From Synechococcus sp. ATX 2A4 (GTDB lineage: Bacteria; Cyanobacteriota; Cyanobacteriia; PCC-6307; Cyanobiaceae): a stretch of DNA of 64,000 nt. The stretch spans positions 1-64,000 of the forward strand of contig NZ_JAGQCV010000005.1 in NCBI RefSeq assembly GCF_024346375.1, in the 5' to 3' direction. Position numbers and translations under genes: made by a program. This document shows positions 8,364-19,800 of this stretch, one piece after another (the stretch's first letter is position 1; each line of letters opens with the position of its first letter). A model generated the notes under the pieces. That model was not told the origin of the DNA, did no database searches, and saw only the letters and a program-made list of their open reading frames with translations.

Positions 8364-8801
8364 ATGCGCGCTTTGGCAATGGATTGGGGTCTGGCACAGA
8401 CGATCGGCACCAAGGTTCTGTTGGCCGGCGCCGGCGCCCTGCTTCTCTACTGGACCTACACGGCCGTGAAGCTGGTGATCAGCGCCCGCGGCATCAACCC
8501 CCTGCTCAAGCAGTTCTTCACCCAGGTGGCCTCGGGCCAGATCGATGGCGCCTATCTGCTCACCACCAAGAACTACCGCTCCCACGTGACCCGGCAGCAG
8601 TTCATCCGTTTCCTGGCGGGCCTGCAGCTCAACAAATACCGCAACCTCAAATCCGGCCGGCCCCGCATCCAGGACGGCCAGATCATCCTCACGGTGAAGC
8701 TGAAGTCGGAGGCGAAAGACGAACTGCCGCTCGATTTCACCTTCGTGAAGGTGGAGGAAGCCTGGCGGGTGGACCGCATCAACAAACTCGCCGCCGCCTG
8801 A
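8364..8801 (+). CDS. Membrane-anchored conserved cyanobacterial protein
   Basis: 145 residues from the ATG at 8364; a second in-frame ATG at 8379 (M-D-W-G-L) is also plausible. One N-terminal transmembrane helix (~15-40, V-L-L-A-G-A-G-A-L-L-L-Y-W) precedes a soluble domain with the pattern Q-F-F-T-Q-V-A-S-G-Q-I-D-G-A-Y, then F-I-R-F-L, and a C-terminal beta stretch ending E-E-A-W-R-V-D-R-I. This resembles DUF4864 and other NTF2-like membrane-tethered domains (helix, then curved sheet ending in a W-x-V-D strand). Function is unknown. ligA begins 28 bases downstream on the same strand. Confidence 0.7.
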   Translation: MRALAMDWGLAQTIGTKVLLAGAGALLLYWTYTAVKLVISARGINPLLKQFFTQVASGQIDGAYLLTTKNYRSHVTRQQFIRFLAGLQLNKYRNLKSGRPRIQDGQIILTVKLKSEAKDELPLDFTFVKVEEAWRVDRINKLAAA

Positions 8802-8828
8802 CACCGCTCCTTGCCTGCGCCGCCGCCC

Positions 8829-10979
8829 ATGCCCGACGCATCGCCTGAGGCCCGGGCGGAGGAATTGTGCCGGCTGCTGCAGCGGGCCGCTCACGCCTAC
8901 TACGTGCTCGATGCTCCGGAGCTGGAGGACACGGTCTACGACCGCCTCTACCGCGAGCTGCTGGAGCTGGAGGCGGCCCACCCCGAGCTGGTGCGCCCCG
9001 ACAGCCCCACCCAGCGGGTGGGCGGCACCCCCGCCGCTGGCTTTCACGCGGTGGAGCACCGCATCGGGCTGCTCAGCCTCGACAACGCCTTCGATGCGGC
9101 CGAGTTCGCCGCCTGGCACCAACGCCTGCTGCGCGTGCTCGAGAAGGGGGTGGCAGCGCCTGACGCTGGGGCCCGACAGCGGGATGGCGCAGGAGATGGG
9201 GATCTGGCCCTCGTCTGTGAGCTGAAGATCGACGGCAATGCCCTGGCGCTCAGCTACGAGCGGGGTGTGCTGGTGCGGGCCGCCACCCGCGGCGATGGCA
9301 GCAGCGGCGAGGAGATCACCGCCAATGTGCGCACGATCCAGAGCGTGCCGCTGCGGCTGCAACTGGCCGACCCGCCCGAGTGGGTGGAGGTGCGCGGGGA
9401 AGCCTTCATCCCCGATGCCACCTTCGCGGCGATCAATGCCGAACGACTCGCCCGCGACGAACCGGCCTTCGCCAATCCGCGCAACGCCTGCGCCGGCACC
9501 CTGCGCCAGCTCGATCCGAAGGTGGTGGCGGCGCGGCGGCTGGATTTCTTCGCCTACACGCTGCATCTGCCGGACGACTGGACGCCTGAGATCGGCAACG
9601 ACCCATCGGATCCTCCACGGCCCACCACGCAGTGGGAGAGCCTGCAGTGGCTGCAGGCCGCTGGCTTCAAGGTGAACCCCAACGCCGAGCTGCTGCCCTC
9701 GCTGGCGGCGGTGGAGGGGTTCTTCGCCCAGTGGGAGGAGGGGCGCAAGGCCCTTGCCTACGCCACCGATGGGGTGGTGGTGAAGCTCGACGACCTGGCC
9801 CTGCAGGAGCGGGCCGGCTTCACCCAGAAGGCGCCGCGCTGGGCGATCGCGCTCAAGTACGCCGCTGAGGAGGCGCCCACGCGGTTGCGGCGGCTCACGG
9901 TGCAGGTGGGCCGCACCGGCGCGGTCACGCCGGTGGCCGAATTCGAGCCGGTGCCGCTGGCGGGCACGAGCGTCAGTCGCGCCACGCTCCACAACGCCGA
10001 CCGGGTGGCGGAGCTGGATCTGCATGCCGGCGACACGATCGTGGTGCGCAAGGCCGGCGAGATCATCCCCGAGGTGGTGCGGGTGCTGAGCGAGCTGCGG
10101 CCGGCGGGGGCCGAGCGGCTGGGCCTGCCCCACACCTGCCCGGAGTGCGGCTCGGAGCTGGTGCGGGAGGAGGGGGAAGCGGCCACCCGCTGCGTCAATT
10201 CCAGCTGCCCGGCGATCCTGCGCGGCTCGCTGCGCCACTGGGTGAGCAAGGGGGCCCTGGAGGTGGACGGGCTGGGCAGCAAGTTGATCGAGCAGTTGGT
10301 GCACCGGGGCCTGGTGCGCTCGATCGCCGATCTCTACCGGCTGGATGCGGACCTGCTGGCCAGCCTCGAGCGCATGGGCGAAACCTCCGCCGGCAAGCTG
10401 GTGGCGGCCCTGCAGGACTCCCGCCAGCGCCCCTGGCACCGGGTGCTCTACGGGCTGGGCATCCATCACGTGGGGGCGGTCAACGCCAAGGCTCTGGCCC
10501 GCGTTTTCCTCGGTGCGGCGGAACTGCAGGCGGCCGCCACCGAGCAGCCCGAGGCGATCACGGCGGTGTTCGGCATCGGCGAGGAGATCGCCCAATCGCT
10601 GGCGCAGTGGTTCGGCACCCCCGCCAACCTCACGATGCTGGCGGCCCTGGCGGAGCTGGGCCTGACGCTGCAGGCCAGCGAGGCCGAGCGGCAGGCGGCG
10701 GCGGAGCTGGCCGGTGCCGGTGAGGTGGCTGAAGGGCCTGACAAACCCCTGGCCGGCAAGACCCTGGTGCTCACCGGCACCCTGCCGACCCTGAGCCGCA
10801 GCGAGGCGCAGACGCTGATCGAGGCGGCCGGCGGCAAGGTGAGCAGCTCCGTGAGCAAGAAAACCAGCTACGTGGTGGCCGGCGCCGAGGCCGGCAGCAA
10901 GCTGGCCAAGGCAGAGGGCCTGGGGGTGCCGCTGCTGGATGAGGCGGCCCTGCTGGAGTTGCTGGCGCCCATCCGATAG
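8829..10979 (+). CDS. ligA: NAD+-dependent DNA ligase LigA
   Basis: 716 residues from the ATG at 8829; a TTG 18 bases upstream is also in frame but unlikely. The N-terminus with H-A-Y-Y-V-L-D-A (~Ia domain, NMN binding), the adenylation motif C-E-L-K-I-D-G-N at ~131-138 with the catalytic Lys, the OB domain, a four-Cys zinc finger (C-P-E-C-G ... C-V-N-S-S-C-P, ~437-465), helix-hairpin-helix repeats and a C-terminal BRCT domain ([12 protein letters not shown], ~645) appear in the standard order. Length is close to the family norm (~670) with a modest linker before the BRCT domain. It seals nicks in replication and repair using NAD+. Confidence 0.97.
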   Translation: MPDASPEARAEELCRLLQRAAHAYYVLDAPELEDTVYDRLYRELLELEAAHPELVRPDSPTQRVGGTPAAGFHAVEHRIGLLSLDNAFDAAEFAAWHQRLLRVLEKGVAAPDAGARQRDGAGDGDLALVCELKIDGNALALSYERGVLVRAATRGDGSSGEEITANVRTIQSVPLRLQLADPPEWVEVRGEAFIPDATFAAINAERLARDEPAFANPRNACAGTLRQLDPKVVAARRLDFFAYTLHLPDDWTPEIGNDPSDPPRPTTQWESLQWLQAAGFKVNPNAELLPSLAAVEGFFAQWEEGRKALAYATDGVVVKLDDLALQERAGFTQKAPRWAIALKYAAEEAPTRLRRLTVQVGRTGAVTPVAEFEPVPLAGTSVSRATLHNADRVAELDLHAGDTIVVRKAGEIIPEVVRVLSELRPAGAERLGLPHTCPECGSELVREEGEAATRCVNSSCPAILRGSLRHWVSKGALEVDGLGSKLIEQLVHRGLVRSIADLYRLDADLLASLERMGETSAGKLVAALQDSRQRPWHRVLYGLGIHHVGAVNAKALARVFLGAAELQAAATEQPEAITAVFGIGEEIAQSLAQWFGTPANLTMLAALAELGLTLQASEAERQAAAELAGAGEVAEGPDKPLAGKTLVLTGTLPTLSRSEAQTLIEAAGGKVSSSVSKKTSYVVAGAEAGSKLAKAEGLGVPLLDEAALLELLAPIR

Positions 10980-11001
10980 CACGGCGCCGATAGCGCCTGC
11001 T
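10979..11001 (+). terminator. Hairpin after ligA
   Basis: GGCGC at 10983 pairs with GCGCC at 10993 around CGATA, and flanking AGCA/TGCT can extend the stem across a one-base bulge. It lies directly behind the ligA stop codon. No T tract follows, so this is a weak terminator candidate. Confidence 0.35.
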
Positions 11002-11142
11002 GTGAAATCTGTGCGAATGGAGATCAGTACTTCGAACGCAAAATGAGCCTCCAGGCATCACTGCGACCCAGGGATCTGCAAACGTGAGGGCTATCACGGT
11101 GACCTGTGCCAGAGAGCACATTTCGCTACAGAACGGCACTGA

Positions 11143-11172
11143 CTTAGCCAGGCGTTAATCGGCTCTTGAGAT
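11143..11172 (+). promoter_or_regulatory. Candidate Pho box (three 8-mers at 11-bp spacing)
   Basis: Three direct repeats, CTTAGCCA (11143), GTTAATCG (11154) and CTTGAGAT (11165), start exactly 11 bases apart. The cyanobacterial SphR/PhoB box is three copies of a CTTAACCT-like 8-mer with 3-base gaps, which gives the same period. The matches are imperfect (6, 5 and 5 of 8), but the spacing is exact and the site ends ~55 bases before the giant phosphatase start, where an activator site would be expected. Confidence 0.55.
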
Positions 11173-11227
11173 GGGGCGGTGGGTTATGTGGATCAATGAG
11201 GGGTGAAGTCAACGCACTTTTTGGGCA

Positions 11228-14200
11228 ATGTCTCTGATTTTTTCCGCGATTAATCCTGCAATTGCGGCAAATGGGGGCATCTTGGACATTGGCTCACTGG
11301 ATGCCAACGCAGAGATATCCGCTTACAACCCTCAGTCTGGATTCCTCTATACCGTAGGCGGCGGATCTGGGGCGATTGTCGTCAGCGATCTGCGCAATCC
11401 GGCCAGCGCGCAGGTGGTTTCAGTCGCGCGCCCCGATACGCAGCTCCAAACCCTTCAAAGCGCAGCCGTTTCCGGCAATCTCCTGGCGATTGCCGTTGAA
11501 GATTCTGTCGGCACTGGTTTCGTTCAGTTCTATGACCTGACGAATCCAGCCATTCCTGTTCACGTCAGCACCGTGACGGTCGGCGCCCTGCCTGATGCGG
11601 TCAAGTTCAGTGCCGACGGCACCAAGCTGCTGGTGACCAACGAGGGCGAACCGAATTCCCTCTACACGATCGATCCCGAGGGGTCTATTTCGGTCATCGA
11701 TACCAGCAGCTATCTCGCCGCCACGCCCGTCGCACCCAGCCAGGCGGATGTGCAAACCGTGGGCTTCGCGGCCTGGGAGGGTCGCCGCGCCGAGTTGATC
11801 AACCGCGGCATCCGCATTGGTACCCGCCTGGGGGTAACCACCACGGTGGCTCAGGACATCGAGCCGGAGGCTGTTGCCATCAGCGACGACGGCAACACCG
11901 CCTGGATCTCCCTCCAGGAAAACAATGCCATCGCCGTGCTTGACCTGAGTGGCGCCGCGCCGGTGGTGAGCACCATCTTCTCTGCCGGCATCAAGGACTG
12001 GAGCCGGGGCACCCCCAGCGCAACCAACTTCTCGGTGGAGCTTGAGTACGCCAATGGGGAGGCCAATCGCCCTGAGGGTGTCCTGGCCGGCGGTTTGTCT
12101 GGGTTGTTCTTCGCGGGCCGTGAAACCGTTGCTGGCCAGGAGCTGGACATCTACTTCACGGTGACCGATCGGGGCCCCAACGGTGACCTGATCGATGGCA
12201 AGCGCCAGTTCCTCGATCCCGATTTTCAGCCCACGATCTACAAGCTTGGCAAGGATCGCAGCACCGGTTCGATCGTGGAGTTGGATCGCATCGGGCTCAA
12301 CCGTGCCAATGGCACGCCGCTCACTGGACGTCCCCAGCTTTCCGGTGTCGATGACACCCCCATCGACGCCAACAACCAAGATCTTGCTTTTGACCCTTTC
12401 GGAATCGATTCGGAAACGGTCTCCATCTTTGATGTGACCATTGCTGGTCAATCACGCAAAGTGTTTGCGGTCGGCGATGAATACCGTGGACAGATCGCTC
12501 TGTTTGATTTCACTACGGGCAATTTGATTCAGCGTTACATCCCTGCCGGCCAGAAGGCCTTGCTGGAAGCCCAGCACCCCGGCCAGATCGGCGCTGAAAC
12601 GATCGACAGCCTGCCCGCTGTCTATGCCAACCGCTGGGCCAACCGTGGCATCGAGGCCATGGCGTTCAACAGCGCCGACGGTCTGCTCTACGCCTTCATG
12701 CAGAGCCCCCTGGATGTGGTCACGGAGGCTGGCGCCCGCAGCCGTAGCCGCTCCGAGCTCACGCGCATCCTGGCCATTGATCCGGCCACCGGTGTGGCGG
12801 TGAAGGAGCACTTCTATCTGCTCAGTGGCCGCCCCGGCCAGGACAAGCTCGGTGACGCTGTGTTCGATCCAGCCCGAGGGGTGTTCTATGTGCTGGAGCG
12901 CGACAGTGGTCGCGACAGCCTCACCGCTGCCAAGCACGTCTATGAGGTGGATCTGCGCGGGGCCACCAACACGCTCGCTCTCACCACAGCCGCCAATCAG
13001 GCCACCGATGGCTGGCTTGCTGCCATCGGCGTGGCCCAGCCGGAAAACCTCGACAACCGCCGCGTTCTGATCGACCACGACAGCGATCCGACCACGCCTG
13101 ACATTTTCAGCCTCTCCAGCGCCGACGTGCTGGCCAACGCCGGCATCCGCCTGGCCTACAAGACGGAGCTCTTCAACTTGCCCTCCATCGGCGGCAGCCT
13201 GGCCTTCGACAAGGCCGAGGGCCTGGCGTTGCGCGACGACGGCGCGCTGGTGATCAACTACGACAACGACTTCGGCACCGAAGGTGCCAGCGGCAACACC
13301 ATCACGGTGGTGAACTTCGATGGCATCGGCCTCGACAGTTCCGACCGCGATGTGGACGGCAGCCAAGCCGGCGGCAACCGCTACTTCCCCATCTCCGGTC
13401 TGCCGGTCTTTGGCCTCACCATGCCGGATGGCATCGCGACCTTCACCGACCCCCAGGGACGGCGATTCCTGCTGGCTGCCGGGGAAGGTGATTCCCGTAG
13501 CTACCCTGGCGAGGATGTCACCGTAAACGGGACACTGATTGAGGAGGGAGATGTCTTCTCCGACCTCACCCGCGCTAACAGCGACGCGCTGGTGAATGGC
13601 ACCTCCTTCCGCGACCATCCCGGTGTGGCCGCCCTGAATGCCGCTTTCGAAGCCGCCACCGGCATCAGCCGCACCCGCCTCAACCTGCTCAACGACTACG
13701 GCGACATTGACGGCGATGGTCTGATCGACAAGCCCTTCACGATCGGTTCCCGTTCGCTGCGCATCTTTGATGACCAGGGCAATGTGGTGTTCGACTCCGG
13801 CAATCAGCTCGAAGAGCTGGCCAACAGCCTCGGCCTGATGGCCGGCAACCGCGACGACGACAAGGGCACCGAGCCCGAAATGGTGGAGATCGCCACCGTG
13901 GCCGGCCGCACCTATGCCTTCGTGGCCCTGGAGCGCACCACCGAGAGCGTGGCGGCGGTGTTCGACATCACCGATCCGTACAACGTGGCGGCAGTGGACC
14001 CGGTGGTGTTCCCTGGCGCTAGTCGCATCGAGGGGATCACCTTCCTGCGCAGTGAGGCCGGCGAGCCGGCTGGCGTTGTCGCCAGCAGCGAAGGCAACGA
14101 TGTGGTGAGCTTCACCACCGCCGCGCCGCTGCCCACCGGCAGCGCCTTCCGTCTGCAGTTGTTCCACCTGGCCGACCAGGAAGCCGGCATCTCCGCCCTC

Positions 14201-16675
14201 GATGATGCGCCGCGCCTCTCCGGCGTGCTCAACGCCCTGCGCGCCCAGGACATCGATCTCGACGGCATCCCCGGTTTCACCAACACCCTCACCCTCTCCA
14301 GCGGCGACGCCTGGATTCCCGGCCTGGTGTATGGCGCTTCCGCCCAGGCCTACGGCGCCGTGGGCCGCGGCGATGTGCTGATCCAGAACGCCCTTGGCGT
14401 GCAGGCGATCGCCTTCGGCAACCACGAGTTTGATCAGGGCACCGCGGTGATCAGGGACCTGATCGCCGGCGACAGCGCCGCGGGCTTCCCTGGCACCGCC
14501 TTCCCGTATCTGAGCGGCAACCTTGATTTCTCCACTGACGTCAACCTCGCCGGCCTGGTGGTGCCCGCCGGCCAGGCGCCGCTGCCCGGCAGCATCACCA
14601 GCAGCGTGGTGTTCGATGTGAATGGCGAGCAGGTGGGGGTGGTGGGAGCCACCACCCCCTGGCTGCGCAGCATCTCCAGCCCTGGCAGCGTCGGCATCAC
14701 TCCGGCCACCTTCAGCGGCCCGCCCACCGCTGCCGAGCTCGACGCCCTCGCCGCCGAGATCCAGGCGGATGTGGATGCGTTGATCGCCGCCAATCCGGGC
14801 CTGAACAAGGTGATCCTGCTGGCCCACATGCAGCAGCTCAACATCGAGCTGGCCCTGGCCGAGCGCCTGCGGCACGTGGACATCATCGTGGCCGGTGGTT
14901 CCAACACCCGCCTGTTCGACAGCAACGATCAGGCCCGCCCCGGTGACACCAACCAGGGCATCTATCCGATCGTGAGGACCGACGCCGATGGCAGGCCCGT
15001 GGCGGTGGTGAGCACCGACGGCACCTACAAGTATCTGGGCCGTCTGGTGCTCGATTTCGATGCCGCCGGCGTGATCATCCCCGAGAGCTACGACCCCACC
15101 ATCAGCGGCGCCTTCCGCACCGATGCGGCGGGTGTGGCGGCCCTCAACGCCGAGGCCTTCATCGATGCCCGCGTTCAGGAGGTGGTCGACAACCTGCGCG
15201 AGGTGATCATTGCCCAGGAATCGGAAACCTTCGGCATCAGCGAGGTGTTCCTCAACGGCAACCGCAACCCCGGTGTACGTAGCGAGGAAACCAACCTTGG
15301 CAACCTCACCGCCGACGCCAACCTGGCCTACGCCCGCCAGATCGATCCCACCGTGCTGGTGTCGCTCAAGAACGGCGGCGGCATCCGCAACTCGATCGGC
15401 CAGTCGGTGATCCCCACCGGCTCGGTGGATGGTGTGCCTGAACTGCTGCCCACCGCTGCGGTGTTCGATGCCCAGGGCAACGTGGTGAAGCCGGCGGGTG
15501 GCATCTCCCGCAACGACATCGCCAACGCCCTCAGCTTCAACAACGGCCTGTCGCTGGTGAGCGTCACCCCTTCGGAACTGAAGGCGCTGATCGAGCACGG
15601 TCTCGCGGCTGGTGCGGGCGGTGGCCGCTTCCCCCAGGTGGGCGGCGTGGCCATCAGCTACGACTTCTCCCGCCCCGCCGGCTCACGGGTGGTGACCCTG
15701 GCCATTGAGGACGCCAACGGCAACGACCTCGACATCGTGGTGCGCGGCGGCGAGGTGGTGGGCGACCCCAGCCGCACCATCCGCATGGTGACGTTGGACT
15801 TCCTGGCTGGTGGCGGTGACGGCTACCCCTTCGCCAGCCTCAGCAATCCCAACCGGGTCGACATCACGGAGGAGGACGCCCCCGCCACCGGCGCCGCCAC
15901 CTTCGCCCCCAACGGTTCGGAGCAGGACGCCCTGGCCGAGTTCCTGGTGGCCAATCACTCCCCCGCCAACCCGTTCAGGGCGGCGGACACGGCTCAGCCC
16001 CTCGACACCCGCCTGCAGAACCTGGCGGTGCGCAGCGATGCGGTGATTGATCCGGTGCGCCTTGGCACCGCCGCTGACGACACCACCCTGCCGGGCACGT
16101 CCACCATTCCTGGTTTCGATGGCCGCCTCGACACGGTGTTCACCGGCGCCGGCAACGACACGGTGGACATCGAGATCACCGGTGGTTCGGGCAACACGGT
16201 GTTCACCGGTTCTGGCGCCGATGTGGTGTTCGCCGGCAGCCGTGACGTGATCACCGGCGGCAGCGGCAATGACCAGATCTGGGCCACCGGTGGTGACAAC
16301 AACCGCCTGAGTGGCGGCAGCGGTGATGACGACTTCATCATCGGCAGCGCCGGCAACCGGGTGCTTGGCGGCGATGGCAACGACGTGTTCACCATCCTTG
16401 AAGGTGCTGGCACCAACTTCCTCAACGGCGGCGCCGGTGCCGATCAGTTCTGGCTGGTGAGTGCGGTGGGTGACCTGCCGGGCGCCAAGCAGTTCGTGAT
16501 GGACTTCACCCCCGGTGAAGACCTCGTGGGCCTTCGTGGTGTGGCCTTCGGCGCCCTCAGCTTCACCCAGGTGGGTGGCGACACCCTGCTGAAGGTGAAT
16601 GACACCGAAGTGGGCCACTTCGTGAATCTGAGTGCCACCACGCTCAACAACCAGGCCAACTTCGCCCTGGTCTGA
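11228..16675 (+). CDS. Giant exoprotein: phytase-like/choice-of-anchor I + 5'-nucleotidase + calcium-repeat C-terminus
   Basis: 1815 residues. Residues ~1-970 form a beta-propeller-like region of the choice-of-anchor I/'esterase-like activity of phytase' type (G-I-E-A-M-A-F near 472). From ~975 a 5'-nucleotidase metallophosphatase domain follows: L-F-H-L-A-D-Q-E, G-N-H-E-F-D-Q (~1063) and I-L-L-A-H-M-Q. The 5'-nucleotidase C-terminal substrate domain comes next, with E-T-N-L-G-N-L-T-A-D-A (~1352) and N-G-G-G-I-R (~1384). The end (~1637-1740) has RTX/hemolysin-like calcium repeats (G-G-S-G-N-D, G-G-D-G-N-D-V-F, G-G-A-G-A-D-Q-F). There is no N-terminal signal peptide, as expected for type I secretion through a C-terminal signal. 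Likely role: releasing phosphate from extracellular organic esters. A candidate Pho box lies upstream. Confidence 0.9.
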   Translation: MSLIFSAINPAIAANGGILDIGSLDANAEISAYNPQSGFLYTVGGGSGAIVVSDLRNPASAQVVSVARPDTQLQTLQSAAVSGNLLAIAVEDSVGTGFVQFYDLTNPAIPVHVSTVTVGALPDAVKFSADGTKLLVTNEGEPNSLYTIDPEGSISVIDTSSYLAATPVAPSQADVQTVGFAAWEGRRAELINRGIRIGTRLGVTTTVAQDIEPEAVAISDDGNTAWISLQENNAIAVLDLSGAAPVVSTIFSAGIKDWSRGTPSATNFSVELEYANGEANRPEGVLAGGLSGLFFAGRETVAGQELDIYFTVTDRGPNGDLIDGKRQFLDPDFQPTIYKLGKDRSTGSIVELDRIGLNRANGTPLTGRPQLSGVDDTPIDANNQDLAFDPFGIDSETVSIFDVTIAGQSRKVFAVGDEYRGQIALFDFTTGNLIQRYIPAGQKALLEAQHPGQIGAETIDSLPAVYANRWANRGIEAMAFNSADGLLYAFMQSPLDVVTEAGARSRSRSELTRILAIDPATGVAVKEHFYLLSGRPGQDKLGDAVFDPARGVFYVLERDSGRDSLTAAKHVYEVDLRGATNTLALTTAANQATDGWLAAIGVAQPENLDNRRVLIDHDSDPTTPDIFSLSSADVLANAGIRLAYKTELFNLPSIGGSLAFDKAEGLALRDDGALVINYDNDFGTEGASGNTITVVNFDGIGLDSSDRDVDGSQAGGNRYFPISGLPVFGLTMPDGIATFTDPQGRRFLLAAGEGDSRSYPGEDVTVNGTLIEEGDVFSDLTRANSDALVNGTSFRDHPGVAALNAAFEAATGISRTRLNLLNDYGDIDGDGLIDKPFTIGSRSLRIFDDQGNVVFDSGNQLEELANSLGLMAGNRDDDKGTEPEMVEIATVAGRTYAFVALERTTESVAAVFDITDPYNVAAVDPVVFPGASRIEGITFLRSEAGEPAGVVASSEGNDVVSFTTAAPLPTGSAFRLQLFHLADQEAGISALDDAPRLSGVLNALRAQDIDLDGIPGFTNTLTLSSGDAWIPGLVYGASAQAYGAVGRGDVLIQNALGVQAIAFGNHEFDQGTAVIRDLIAGDSAAGFPGTAFPYLSGNLDFSTDVNLAGLVVPAGQAPLPGSITSSVVFDVNGEQVGVVGATTPWLRSISSPGSVGITPATFSGPPTAAELDALAAEIQADVDALIAANPGLNKVILLAHMQQLNIELALAERLRHVDIIVAGGSNTRLFDSNDQARPGDTNQGIYPIVRTDADGRPVAVVSTDGTYKYLGRLVLDFDAAGVIIPESYDPTISGAFRTDAAGVAALNAEAFIDARVQEVVDNLREVIIAQESETFGISEVFLNGNRNPGVRSEETNLGNLTADANLAYARQIDPTVLVSLKNGGGIRNSIGQSVIPTGSVDGVPELLPTAAVFDAQGNVVKPAGGISRNDIANALSFNNGLSLVSVTPSELKALIEHGLAAGAGGGRFPQVGGVAISYDFSRPAGSRVVTLAIEDANGNDLDIVVRGGEVVGDPSRTIRMVTLDFLAGGGDGYPFASLSNPNRVDITEEDAPATGAATFAPNGSEQDALAEFLVANHSPANPFRAADTAQPLDTRLQNLAVRSDAVIDPVRLGTAADDTTLPGTSTIPGFDGRLDTVFTGAGNDTVDIEITGGSGNTVFTGSGADVVFAGSRDVITGGSGNDQIWATGGDNNRLSGGSGDDDFIIGSAGNRVLGGDGNDVFTILEGAGTNFLNGGAGADQFWLVSAVGDLPGAKQFVMDFTPGEDLVGLRGVAFGALSFTQVGGDTLLKVNDTEVGHFVNLSATTLNNQANFALV

Positions 16676-16692
16676 GTGCGTGCGGGCTGATA

Positions 16693-16717
16693 CCGGTCTC
16701 CGCCCCTGGGAGACCGG
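16693..16717 (+). terminator. Hairpin between the two giant phosphatase genes
   Basis: CCGGTCTCC (16693-16701) pairs perfectly with GGAGACCGG (16709-16717) around a 7-base loop, 17 bases behind the stop codon. There is no T tract. It could terminate most transcripts while letting some read through into the second phosphatase gene, which has no recognisable Pho box of its own. Confidence 0.5.
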
Positions 16718-16850
16718 CATCAGCTCCGGCACTGCAGATCGGATCGGGCAAGCCCTGATCGCCATGGGCGATCAGCCACGGCCATGCGCCCAACAGATCC
16801 ACCGGCTGGATCTGCGTCCAACCACCGCCCATACCAGAGCCATCCACGCG

Positions 16851-19800
16851 ATGTCAGTTCCCGCCATCAGCTTTTCCCACGGCGTTGCCTCCGGTGACCC
16901 TTACCAGGATTCGGTGATCCTCTGGACCCGGATCACGCCGCCGCAGGAGTTTGCAGGGCTGGTGGATGTGCGTTGGGAGGTGTCAACCAGCGCGGGGTTC
17001 GAGTCGGGTTCGATCGCGGACAGCGGTGTGTTCAGCACCAGTGGCGACCGCGACTGGACCGTGAAGGTGGAGGCCGATGGCCTCACGGCCGACACCAACT
17101 ACCACTACCGCTTCAGCGTCGGAGCGGCGGAATCGCAGGTGGGGCAGACCAAGACCCTGCCGGTGGGCAACGATCCGGTGCGGCTGGCGGTGTTCTCCTG
17201 CGCCAACTTCACGGCGGCCGAGGAGTTTCTTGTGTATGGCCGGGCGGCTGCCCTGCACGCCGCCAACCCCTATGACGCCTTCCTGCACCTGGGCGATTAC
17301 ATCTACGAATACGGCCCCGGTGGCTTTGAGGAGGCGGAAGATGCCGCCGACGAACGTGGTTTCCTGCCCAACCGCGAAATCGTGAGCCTGGATGACTATC
17401 GCCAGCGCTATGCCCAGTACCACACCGATGCCAATCTCCAGGCGCTGCGCGCCTCCGCGCCGCTGATCGCCATCTGGGACGACCACGAGACCGCCAATGA
17501 CAGCTGGGCCGGTGGCGCCCAGAACCACCAGAGCGACACGGAAGGCGACTGGCTGGTGCGCCGCGATGCCGCGCTCAAGGCCTACCACGAATGGCTGCCG
17601 ATCCGGGAGCCCGGTCTGCGCCGGCCCGAGGACGGTGCCACCGCCCTCTCCCCGCTCACCCAGGGCTACCGCTCCTTTGATTTCGGTGAGGTGCTCTCCC
17701 TGCACCTGCTGGAAACCCGCCTCACCGCCCGCGATGAGCCGTTGGAGTATCCGGATGCGGCGGCGGTGCAGACCCGCATCGGCGCGATCCTGGCCGATCC
17801 CGCCCTGGTGGTGGCGTACGCCGGCCAGCTCGGGCTGGCGCCCCCAGCTGACCCCGCCGCCATTCCGGCCTTCGCTGCCGCCCTGGCGCCGCTGGTGACC
17901 CAGGAGTTGGTGCTGGCCACGGTGCAGCTGGCCTGGGGCGACCCCAGCCGCGACATGATCGGCGACACCCAGCTGGCCTGGCTGCAGCAGCAGATGGCCG
18001 CCTCCACCGCCAGCTGGCAGGTGCTGGGCCAACAGGTGCTGATGCAATCGATGGCGATCCCCGCCGCGTTGCTGCTCGATCCCGGCAATCCCGCCCTGCT
18101 CGACACCTATGGCGCACCGCTGCAGAAACTCGCTACCGGTACCGCCTTCTCCGATCTGACCCCAGCGGAGCAGGCCCTGTTCGCCGAGCAGGCCAAGATC
18201 CCCTACAACCTCGACGCCTGGGACGGCTACGGGGTGGAACGGGAAACCATCCTGCAGATGGCGCTGGGCATGGGCAAACGGCTGATCAGCCTGGCCGGCG
18301 ACACCCACAACGCCTGGGCTGGCGTGCTCGACACCATGAGCGCCGGTTCGCAGCCGGCCGGAACGCTGGCTGGGGTGGAATTTGCTGCTCCTGGGGTGAC
18401 CTCCCCCGGCTTCGAGAAATACCTGCCCGGCGCCGACGCCTACATCCGCGCCCGCTACCCAGACGTGGGCGGCCTCGATGGCCTGTTCCTTGGTTACACA
18501 CAGGGCCTCGGCTATGCCGATGTGAACCGGCGCGGCTTCCTTGAGCTCACCGTGACGCCAACGGAGGCCACCGGCACCTTCCAGTTCCTCGATCGCCTCG
18601 ACCCGCTGGCGGTGGCGCCCCAGTGGGCCAGCGAAACCGTGGTGGCCGCCAGCGATTTCACCCTCACGCTGAGTAGCGAGGCGCGCTCATTGATCGACTG
18701 GCAACCGGATTGGCAGGAGCTGGACCTGGTCACCGGGCTGGTGGTGGAGGCGAATGGCACCCAGACGCTGCTGGACCCGGCCGCGTTCGCCACCGCTCCC
18801 CGCGACGGCATCCAGTTGGCCGACGTGCAGGTGCGCGGCTCTGACGGCTCCGACCGCCTCTTTGTGGGTGTGGGCTCCAGCGCCGATGGCGGGGCCGGCG
18901 ACGACGACCTGTTCAACACCGAGAGCCTTGGCGGCAACTGGCTGGTGGGCGGGATTGGCGCCGATCGTTTCTTCCTGCGCCAGGCCAAGGACCTCGTGGT
19001 GGGCGGCAGCCTGATCACCGGCAGCCGCGGCCTCGCGCCCGGCTCCGCCTTGGTGGATGGGGAGGCCGATCTGTTCCTGATCGACAGCTCCGAGGCCAAC
19101 GCGGGCGCCGATCTGCTCCAGATCAACGATTTCGAGGTGAACCGCGACGTTGCCCTGATCGATGGTGTGCTGGCCCAGGGGAGTTGGGAGGAGATCAAGC
19201 AAGCCCTGGCGGCAGCGGGCGTGGCGGCCAATGCCGCTCCCCAGCTCCTTGCCACGGGCGTCACCCCGGTGCTGAACCTGTTCCCCGGCGTCCAGGGCCT
19301 GCAGAGCTTCGGCACGCTCGGCACGGATCCCGACAACGACGCGCTGCGGGTTGTGGTGATTGACGGCCCTGACTGGCTGGTGGGTTTCAACAACACCCTC
19401 AGTGCCTCCGCGCCGGCGGGATTGACGGCGGCGGATCTGGCGGGGCTGAGCATCACCCTCGGCCTCTATGACGGCAAGGCCGTGACCCCGTTCGTGCCGG
19501 AACTGACGCTTCTCAGTGCTCCGGTTGGGGATGCGAATACGACCTTCATTGCGATCACGCAACCCAACGGTGCGGTCAACTTTTTTGCCGTCAATGTCGA
19601 TGGCGGCACCTTCCAGGCGCCGGTGCGGGTGGTGGCCACCGATCAGGAGGTGTCGCCGGCATCTGCTGGATTCCAGCAAGCCATTGGTGGCGAGGGGTTT
19701 GAGCTGAGCGAGCGGGCCCTTGATTTCTCCATCAACTTGAATCCCGGGTTTGGCCAGGCCAACGTCAGCGTGGCGCTTGCGGCGGTGCTGGATTCCCCGC

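Noticed and set aside
8346-10982. 878-codon minus-strand frame opposite ligA
   Set aside because: LigA motifs on the plus strand are complete; the antisense protein has none.
12452-15598. 1048-codon minus-strand open frame inside the giant phosphatase gene
   Set aside because: Composition is His/Ala/Gly/Val-rich shadow translation of the conserved 5'-nucleotidase gene on the other strand.
16130-16440. DNA tandem repeat at the end of the giant phosphatase gene
   Set aside because: The similarity is at the protein level (calcium-binding Gly/Asp nonapeptides); the bases themselves are not a regular tandem repeat.
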